The notes under the pieces were generated by a model that was not told the DNA's origin, ran no database searches, and saw only the letters and a program-made list of their open reading frames with translations. Shown in pieces: positions 7,090-12,249 of a stretch of DNA of 12,249 bases. Source of the DNA: UBA4416 sp044340865 (GTDB lineage: Bacteria > Bacteroidota > Bacteroidia > B-17B0 > Aurantibacillaceae); contig JBIISW010000076.1 in assembly GCA_044340865.1 (NCBI GenBank), forward strand, positions 1 to 12,249, given 5' to 3'. Position 1 is the stretch's first letter, and each line of letters starts with the position of its first letter. Position numbers and translations under genes: made by a program.

Positions 7090-7821
7090 TCAATTTATTT
7101 CTAAAACTCCAAGTCCTAATTTACTTTGATTTTTATTTTTTATAAATTCCTTGTACTGATAATTACTTTTTATTTCATTCCAAAATTCATAAACAAAGTG
7201 ATTTGGCACATCACTTTTATCTGAAACAATATCATGAAATCCGACAATTGCATTAGTATTTAATAATTTAGTATAGGTTTCAAAATCAGCTTTTACGCCT
7301 TCATATGTGTGGTCACCATCAATAAATAAATAATCTATTTTTTTACCATTTAAAATAGTAGTGAGTTTATTTAATATTTCTTTTGAGTGCGAATCTCCTT
7401 GAATTAATTCGATGTTTTGATTTTTCTTCTTAAACGATTTGTATAATGGGATTTTCCATTCAGGATAACCGCCACCATACATTCCGTCAGGCAAATCAAT
7501 TGAAATAATAAGAGCATTATCGTCTGCTAATTGAGCTGCTAAAAACAAAGTTCCACCTCTAGCAGTTCCAATTTCTAAAACAACTTTTGGTTTTTTATCA
7601 TAAATTATTTTCGCCAACTCAACCAATTCTTCTTCAAATTGCATTGGTTTAATATGCTTAGCGTCCTTAGAAAACAAGAATGAAGTTCCACTAATTGCAT
7701 CAAAATTACCATCATTTAATTCAATACAACTAATTGTATGTTTTAATGATTTTGTAATATATTTCTCATATAGAAAATTATAGATAGTTGGTCCTAGTAT
7801 TTTTTTGTAATTTAGTTTCAT
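7090..7821 (-). CDS. Class I SAM-dependent methyltransferase, polysaccharide locus
   Basis: The 243-aa protein has the glycine-rich SAM loop LEIGTARGGT (82-91), an acidic residue after strand 2 in SIDLPDG (Asp109), and FIDGDHTYEGVKADFE (166-181) followed by FHDI (195-198). This is the pattern of the Methyltransf_24 / CmcI-like group, which often methylates sugar hydroxyls in a metal-dependent way; the Asp and His residues needed for a metal site (IDGDH and HD) are present. No signal peptide or membrane segment is clear, so it acts in the cytoplasm on a lipid-linked or nucleotide sugar. It follows the glycosyltransferase by 42 bp and is followed after one base by a short broken frame. An O-methyltransferase for the glycan built by this cluster is the likely role; the exact acceptor is unknown. 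Confidence 0.85.
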   Translation of the reverse strand: MKLNYKKILGPTIYNFLYEKYITKSLKHTISCIELNDGNFDAISGTSFLFSKDAKHIKPMQFEEELVELAKIIYDKKPKVVLEIGTARGGTLFLAAQLADDNALIISIDLPDGMYGGGYPEWKIPLYKSFKKKNQNIELIQGDSHSKEILNKLTTILNGKKIDYLFIDGDHTYEGVKADFETYTKLLNTNAIVGFHDIVSDKSDVPNHFVYEFWNEIKSNYQYKEFIKNKNQSKLGLGVLEIN

Positions 7822-7863
7822 TATATATTTTGTTTTTATAAAAATATTGATTTATGGTGAACT

Positions 7864-8790
7864 TTAGCCAAATACATTAAAGTGTTTTTTAACAATTTTA
7901 GAACCAATAAATGTTGTGATAAAATAGAATATAGTTTTTAAATTAATCTCTGATTTTCTAAAATATTTTCTCGCTTTACTCATGTTATTAACCAGGTAAT
8001 AATATCTAGCGAAACTTCCATTTATTTTTTTTATTGATTGAGCTACTTCTATAGGATAATTTTGTTTAAAAGCTTGGACGTATTTTAATGAAAAGTTATA
8101 ATCGTTTAATCGGTAAGTTTCATTTAATGATAAATTCGTTCGTTCAGTATATCGTGTGTATAAAGTTTGACAAATTTCGATGGAAGTTTGACGGTAAAAC
8201 AAGCGCAATAACCAATCATAATCAAGCATTCCGTAATTCTCTTCAAATTCAATATTCTTTAAAGAACTAGCATATACAATACTTCCAATATATGTATTTT
8301 GTCCATTTGAGCTTCTTTTAAGTTTATTTAGAAAAGTTTGGTGCTTTTCGAAAAACAAAAATTGGTCATTCTTTTCTGAATTATTACAAATTATAGTTTC
8401 TCTATTATTATTTAAATCTTTATAAATATATCCAGATGTAATAATTGGAGCCTTGTTTAAAAAAGGTAATAAACTTTTGATTTTATTACTATGCCATTCA
8501 TCATCATGATCTACAATACAAATAAAATCTCCTGTAGCATATTTCAAGCCTGTATTTCTTCCTTTATTTGGTCCACCAGAGTTTTTACCAGTTGACAGAT
8601 AATCTAACTTATTTGATTTAATAATTGCTAGTGTATCGTCAGTTGAGCAATCATCAACAATTATTAATTCAACTTCAAAAGTAATATTTAAGTCCTCCTG
8701 TTTTTTTATAGAATCTAAAACTCTCTGAATTGATTGTTGAGAGTTATAAGTTGTTATAATTACAGAAAATTTGGGCAAAACATCTTTCAT
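7864..8790 (-). CDS. Family 2 glycosyltransferase
   Basis: The 308-aa protein is a GT-A fold family 2 glycosyltransferase. It starts with FSVIITTYNSQQSIQRVLDS (8-27), has the nucleotide-binding IIVDDCSTDDT (43-53), GPNKGRNTGLKYATGDF (73-89), the metal-binding motif VDHDDEW (93-99, the DxD equivalent), and MLDYDWLLRL (188-197) as the catalytic-base region. All key residues are present. The C-terminal third is basic with one hydrophobic stretch (IFYFITTFIG, about 286-295) that may lie on the membrane. It would add one sugar from an NDP-sugar to the growing lipid-linked repeat unit on the cytoplasmic face. Its ATG overlaps the TGA of the upstream gene (ATGA at 8790-8787), so translation is probably coupled to the methyltransferase-like gene. 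Confidence 0.92.
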   Translation of the reverse strand: MKDVLPKFSVIITTYNSQQSIQRVLDSIKKQEDLNITFEVELIIVDDCSTDDTLAIIKSNKLDYLSTGKNSGGPNKGRNTGLKYATGDFICIVDHDDEWHSNKIKSLLPFLNKAPIITSGYIYKDLNNNRETIICNNSEKNDQFLFFEKHQTFLNKLKRSSNGQNTYIGSIVYASSLKNIEFEENYGMLDYDWLLRLFYRQTSIEICQTLYTRYTERTNLSLNETYRLNDYNFSLKYVQAFKQNYPIEVAQSIKKINGSFARYYYLVNNMSKARKYFRKSEINLKTIFYFITTFIGSKIVKKHFNVFG

Positions 8791-9500
8791 GAATATTTCT
8801 CAATATAAAATGGAAAATTTAATCCGAAACAAAATTTATTTGTTTCAAAATTAAATATATTATTCAGAAAATTTAAGCCTTTGTGGTTATCTTTTTCAAC
8901 TAAAAAAGATGGTATTAAGGTTTTTGTAACAATAGGTTTTTCTGTTTTCGCTTTTTCTAAAACAACAATATTATTATAATTGTGATTAGAATTTACTGTT
9001 TTTATAAAATCCAAAACTTTTAAACGTTTGCTTTGAGAATGATCTGAGTTTAAATAATCAGCCCAATTTTTAGAATATTCAATAAATGAATTTTTACGCT
9101 TATACCCCCTATTATAATTCCACCAATATGAAGTATGGATACCTGTTGCATTTAAATAGCCAAAAAGCTCTCCAAAATTTGCAATTTGTTGTTTCATGAA
9201 ATTTCCACAATCATCTATTGATATATCAATTTTTAGAATTTTTTCTTTTACTGTTTTTAAAAAAAAACTATATAACTGAGAGCATATAAAGTTTTTAATG
9301 TTTTGCGCTTCAAATTGTTTACATTTCGAATAGGCATCTATAAAATAGATTCTTGCTTTAGGAGAAAAAAAAACTTTCCAAATTTGCAGGCTAACGCGTT
9401 GATAAAATCCTATTTCAAGTATTACAATTTCTTTATTTCTAAATTTACTAAAGTGATTATCATAAATTTCAAAATATTTCTCTAGATCGTTTTTTGACAT
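8787..9500 (-). CDS. Degenerate MycE-type sugar O-methyltransferase homologue
   Basis: The 237-aa protein keeps the scaffold of a metal-dependent sugar O-methyltransferase family that includes MycE: KYFEIYDNHFSKFRNKEIVI (8-27), PKARIY (47-52), FMKQQIANFGELF (101-113), HTSYW (122-126), GYKRKNSFIEYSKNWADYLN (132-151) and RLKVLDF with NIVVLEK (159-183). The functional motifs differ from the usual form. The SAM loop EIGVxxGGSLQMW reads EIGFYQRVSLQIW (29-41). YGIDINP reads YFIDAYS (52-58). IDDGGH reads IDDCGN (95-100), losing the histidine. The metal-binding stretch before HTSYW (usual form GIYLCEDLHTSYW) is short by about six residues (TGIHTSYW, 119-126), losing Glu-Asp. It is therefore probably inactive as a methyltransferase, or has a new role. 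It is the first gene of the operon, with a good promoter 21 bp before its ATG. Confidence 0.8.
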   Translation of the reverse strand: MSKNDLEKYFEIYDNHFSKFRNKEIVILEIGFYQRVSLQIWKVFFSPKARIYFIDAYSKCKQFEAQNIKNFICSQLYSFFLKTVKEKILKIDISIDDCGNFMKQQIANFGELFGYLNATGIHTSYWWNYNRGYKRKNSFIEYSKNWADYLNSDHSQSKRLKVLDFIKTVNSNHNYNNIVVLEKAKTEKPIVTKTLIPSFLVEKDNHKGLNFLNNIFNFETNKFCFGLNFPFYIEKYS

Positions 9501-9520
9501 TTATGCGTGTGTTTTTTGAA

Positions 9521-9552
9521 CAAATTTATAAAAATAAATTAGATTATTTCAA
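9521..9552 (-). promoter_or_regulatory. Promoter of the minus-strand glycan operon (TTG-21-TAAATTTG)
   Basis: On the minus strand TTG (9552-9550) is followed after 21 nt by TAAATTTG (9528-9521), an exact fit to TTG-17/23-TAnnTTTG. Transcription would start near 9514, leaving a leader of about 14 nt before the ATG at 9500. It shares the 171-bp divergent gap 9501-9671 with the flippase promoter. Confidence 0.65.
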
Positions 9553-9635
9553 GTTTTAAAAACATTCATATTTGATTTTTAATTGACTTCTGATAAAAAA
9601 AGTGATAAAATAAAATTCAAGCAAAAAAACCATTA

Positions 9636-9674
9636 ACTTATTAAGTGTATATTTGCTAATAAAATACTTAAGTG
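9636..9674 (+). promoter_or_regulatory. Flippase promoter: -7 TATATTTG between two ACTTA/TAAGTG palindromes
   Basis: TATATTTG at 9648-9655 matches TAnnTTTG exactly; no TTG is seen at the usual distance upstream. The -7 is flanked by ACTTATTAAGTG (9636-9647) and ACTTAAGTG (9666-9674), two near-copies of one small palindrome whose starts are 30 nt apart. The second copy covers the GTG start at 9672. The spacing would put both on one face of the helix, as expected of paired repressor sites, but no regulator is known. Confidence 0.45.
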
Positions 9675-11138
9675 GGAGAAATAAAAAAACAGAGTATAAA
9701 TAACTTTATTTATAGTTATTTAGGAGCAGCTCTCGGGTTTCTAACTATCTATATTCAGCCAAATTTAATGTCATCTTCTGACATAGGACTTTTAAGGCTA
9801 CTCTATTCCTTTTCTTGGCTAGCAGCAATGGCAATGCCATTTGGTATTGTAAGTATAACTTCTCGTTTTTTTCCTAGAATTAAAAATGAGAAAAATGGAA
9901 ATAATGGATTTTTCGCTATTTTACTTTTAGCAACTTCTATTGGTGCAATTATCATAGCAGGTGTTTTATATTTTAACAAACACCATTTTGAATCATACTA
10001 TCAAAAATCTTCTGAATTCCCAAAATATTTCAATGAAGCCATTATATTTGCTTACCTTCTATCCCTTATTTCCGTGTTTACGGTTTATTCGGCATCACTA
10101 CTAAAAACAACATTTACTGTATTTTTAACTGATGTTTTTGTTAGGTTGGGTCAATTGATTTTAGTGATTATTTATCATTATCAATTAATATCTAAACATT
10201 CATTAGTAATAGGCTTTATTGGAGTCTTTTTTTTACAACTTATTTTATTAGTTGTTTATCTTAAGAAAATAAATGCAATTTCCTTTAAAATTAATTGGGC
10301 ATTTTATCTAACATTACCATTAAAACAGATTTTTTATTTTGGTGTTTTAATGATGTTTACAGGGTTTGCATCATTAAGTATTAAGTTTATAGATCAATTA
10401 ATGATTGGTCACTTTTTAAATGAAAAATTAGTTGGGATTTACGCGACTTCCATTATGATGTGCGCAATAATGGAAATTCCATTTAACAGTCTCGAAAGAA
10501 TAGCACAACCAAGAATCTCTCATGCTTGGAATATTAATGACATAGATGAGGTGGGTAAAATTTACAAAATGAGTAGTCGTTATATGTTCTTTATTGGTTC
10601 TGTTTTGTTTTGCGTTTTATGGTCGAGTATCGATTTTATTTTTACTTTTTTACCCGATGAATATTTATCAGGTAAATATGCTTTTTATTTAGTTTCAATT
10701 TCTTCATTAATTAATTTATTAACTGGTGTTAATACATCAGTTATAATAATGTCTCATAAATATTTTGCAACCTCATTTTTGTTAATTATGTTGTTTTTTG
10801 TTTCACTTATTTTTAATTATTTTTTTATTCAAGATTATGGGATTACTGGAGCAGCAATAGCTATGCTTATTGCGATTGGTTTTTTCAATATTCTTAAATA
10901 TATTTATATTTTGATTCGATTTAAAATGCAACCATTTAATATTCATACATTTTATATATTAATTAGTTTAATTATAACAATCCTATTTATTCAGCTAATT
11001 CCAAATTCAATTCATCCTTTTCTTAAAACACTTTTCGGATGCGGATTTACACTAATTTTATTCTCCTTAGTCAATATTAGATTCAAAATAATTGAAGAAA
11101 TAAATAAAATATTTAAGCACTTGAAACTTATTAAATAA
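9672..11138 (+). CDS. Wzx-type polysaccharide flippase (MOP/MATE superfamily)
   Basis: The 488-aa protein is almost wholly membrane-embedded, with about 14 hydrophobic segments (roughly 12-28, 40-63, 79-100, 121-143, 150-170, 177-197, 218-240, 253-270, 303-325, 335-358, 366-386, 390-414, 424-444, 450-468). This is the size and topology of Wzx/RfbX flippases, which move undecaprenyl-linked oligosaccharide across the inner membrane. The N-terminus (GEIKKQSINNFIYSYLGAAL) and the segment MIGHFLNEKLVGIYATSIMM with FNSLERIAQPRISHAW (about 244-286) fit the polysaccharide-biosynthesis branch. Start is GTG at 9672; the family begins in the same place and no ATG is closer. It diverges from the glycosyltransferase operon and precedes another glycosyltransferase, consistent with export of the glycan assembled by these genes. 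Substrate unknown. Confidence 0.88.
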   Translation: MGEIKKQSINNFIYSYLGAALGFLTIYIQPNLMSSSDIGLLRLLYSFSWLAAMAMPFGIVSITSRFFPRIKNEKNGNNGFFAILLLATSIGAIIIAGVLYFNKHHFESYYQKSSEFPKYFNEAIIFAYLLSLISVFTVYSASLLKTTFTVFLTDVFVRLGQLILVIIYHYQLISKHSLVIGFIGVFFLQLILLVVYLKKINAISFKINWAFYLTLPLKQIFYFGVLMMFTGFASLSIKFIDQLMIGHFLNEKLVGIYATSIMMCAIMEIPFNSLERIAQPRISHAWNINDIDEVGKIYKMSSRYMFFIGSVLFCVLWSSIDFIFTFLPDEYLSGKYAFYLVSISSLINLLTGVNTSVIIMSHKYFATSFLLIMLFFVSLIFNYFFIQDYGITGAAIAMLIAIGFFNILKYIYILIRFKMQPFNIHTFYILISLIITILFIQLIPNSIHPFLKTLFGCGFTLILFSLVNIRFKIIEEINKIFKHLKLIK

Positions 11139-11240
11139 TATAAAATAAAAGTTTCGAATTTAAATAGTAATCACTTTTAAAATAAACTATTTACAATGTT
11201 ATAAAAAGTGTTATGAAAATCAAAAAAAACGTTAAACCCT

Positions 11241-11248
11241 TATATTTA
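11241..11248 (+). promoter_or_regulatory. Possible weak -7 element (TATATTTA) before the family 4 glycosyltransferase
   Basis: TATATTTA differs from TAnnTTTG only in the last base and ends 11 nt before the ATG at 11260. No TTG box is seen upstream. The 121-bp gap 11139-11259 otherwise holds only AT-rich sequence with a poor CACTTTT/AAAAGTG inverted repeat. The gene may instead be read through from the flippase. Confidence 0.3.
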
Positions 11249-11259
11249 TACTATTAAAT

Positions 11260-12249
11260 ATGTCGACTAAAAAAGTGCTCATCATAACCTATTATTGGCC
11301 ACCAACAGGAGGTGCGGGTGTGCAGCGTTGGTTAAAATTTAGTAAATATTTCCGACAATTTAATTGGGAACCGATTATATATACACCTTCCAATCCAGAC
11401 TTTCCAATCAACGACGAAACTCTTTTAAAGGATGTGCTTCCAAACCTTGAGATTTTAAAAACTCAAATTAATGAGCCATATGATGTGTACCGTAAAATCA
11501 TGGGAAAGAAAAAAACAGATACTGTTAATCAGGGTTTTTTATCTGAAAGTAAAGAAAATAAAGTTTTACAAAAAATGATGATTTGGGTAAGAGGGAATTT
11601 TTTTATTCCTGACGCTCGTAAATTTTGGATTAAACCATCTGTCTCTTATTTATCAGACTATTTAAAAGAACATAAAATTGATGCAATCATAAGTACTGGT
11701 CCACCACATAGTATGCATTTAATTGCTTTGGGATTAAAACAACAATTTAATATTCCTTGGATTGCTGATTTTAGAGATCCTTGGACGCAAATTGATTTTT
11801 ACAATCAATTACAATTAACAAAATGGGCTGACAACAAACATAAAAAATTAGAAAAGTTAGTTTTAAAATCTGCAAATAAGATCGTAACCGTTAGTGGACA
11901 TTGGGCAGAAGATTTAAAATTACTTTGTGATAGAAACATAGATGTGATAACAAATGGATTTGATGCTGACGATTTTACACCTAAAGATGATAATACCTTA
12001 CTGAAGGGTTTTTTGTTTCATCATATTGGAGCGCTCAATAAGGATAGAAATCCACATACGCTTTGGAAGGTACTTGGAACATTATGTAAAGAAAATGAAG
12101 CGTTTAAAAAAGATTTAAAATTAAAGTTCACCGGTAAAACTGATGCGGCTGTTTTTGACAGTTTAAAAGAGCATGGCATCTTTGAAAACGCTGAAAAAAC
12201 TGATTATATGGCGCATTCAGAAGTGGTTAAATTATTATTAAAATCTCCG
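11260..12249 (+). CDS. Family 4 glycosyltransferase (GT-B), 3' end outside the window
   Basis: An open frame of 330 codons starts at the ATG at 11260 and runs off the right edge without a stop. The N-terminal Rossmann half begins KKVLIITYYWPPTGGAGVQR (4-23), the acceptor-side glycine-rich loop of GT-B enzymes in this group. It continues with ISTGPPHSMHLIALGLK (144-160) and PWIADFRDPWTQIDFY (166-181), and then VTVSGHWAEDL and VITNGFDADDF (209-239), which mark the hinge. LFHHIGALNKDRNP (252-265) opens the donor-binding half; the catalytic E-x7-E region, expected further on, is not seen. About 100 residues are probably missing compared with typical 420-430 aa relatives. It likely adds a sugar from an NDP-sugar donor at the inner membrane. 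Its DNA is slightly less AT-rich than that of the flippase before it. Confidence 0.9.
   Translation, partial: MSTKKVLIITYYWPPTGGAGVQRWLKFSKYFRQFNWEPIIYTPSNPDFPINDETLLKDVLPNLEILKTQINEPYDVYRKIMGKKKTDTVNQGFLSESKENKVLQKMMIWVRGNFFIPDARKFWIKPSVSYLSDYLKEHKIDAIISTGPPHSMHLIALGLKQQFNIPWIADFRDPWTQIDFYNQLQLTKWADNKHKKLEKLVLKSANKIVTVSGHWAEDLKLLCDRNIDVITNGFDADDFTPKDDNTLLKGFLFHHIGALNKDRNPHTLWKVLGTLCKENEAFKKDLKLKFTGKTDAAVFDSLKEHGIFENAEKTDYMAHSEVVKLLLKSP

Noticed and set aside
8088..8270. 60-codon plus-strand frame within the family 2 glycosyltransferase gene
   Set aside because: It overlaps the clear catalytic-base region of the glycosyltransferase on the other strand and has no supporting motif.
9303..9485. 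60-codon plus-strand frame within the methyltransferase-like gene
   Set aside because: It is antisense to conserved scaffold motifs and has no features of its own.
8787..9500. Explaining the altered methyltransferase motifs by paired frameshifts
   Set aside because: The changed stretches remain in the same frame as the conserved ones, and the lost segment before HTSYW is a multiple of three.
11173..11211. CACTTTT/AAAAGTG inverted repeat after the flippase as a terminator
   Set aside because: Only seven mostly A-T pairs, a long loop, and no T-run after it.

Overview
The window looks like a chromosomal segment from a Bacteroidota bacterium, most likely of the order Flavobacteriales. The evidence is very AT-rich DNA, a PorP/SprF-family protein of the type IX secretion/gliding machinery, a secreted protein with a carboxypeptidase-regulatory-like domain, and near-absence of Shine-Dalgarno sequences. 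Several promoters also fit the flavobacterial consensus (TTG, 17-23 nt, TAnnTTTG).

Left part (1-6897), housekeeping and envelope genes. A DUF1653 gene enters from the left edge (2-220), followed by a PLP-dependent aminotransferase on the plus strand (349-1632). It collides tail-to-tail, with a 9-bp overlap, with a minus-strand operon that reads SPOR-domain secreted protein (4365-3559), PorP/SprF-like outer-membrane protein (3532-2573), then Ppx/GppA phosphatase (2559-1624). Upstream of that operon, and from its own promoter, lies a PhoR-like sensor histidine kinase without a regulator beside it (5528-4476). Before it is a secreted protein with an N-terminal carboxypeptidase-regulatory-like domain and an unrecognised beta-rich remainder (6897-5569). 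A 10-bp inverted repeat touches its start codon.

Right part (6955-12249), surface polysaccharide biosynthesis. A minus-strand operon starts at a good promoter at 9521-9552. It encodes a MycE-type sugar O-methyltransferase homologue whose SAM- and metal-binding motifs have been lost (9500-8787), a family 2 glycosyltransferase with ATGA overlap (8790-7864), a second methyltransferase with intact motifs (7821-7090), and a short, apparently frameshifted coding remnant (7088-6955). Divergent from it, a Wzx-type flippase (9672-11138) and a family 4 glycosyltransferase that runs off the right edge (11260-12249) lie on the plus strand. Together these genes would build, modify and export a glycan repeat unit.

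The most notable item is the methyltransferase-like protein at 8787-9500. Its scaffold motifs are well kept, while every ligand-binding motif is altered or deleted in an otherwise open frame. I see no CRISPR array, tRNA, rRNA, insertion sequence or phage gene. All family assignments come from reading motifs, with no database search.
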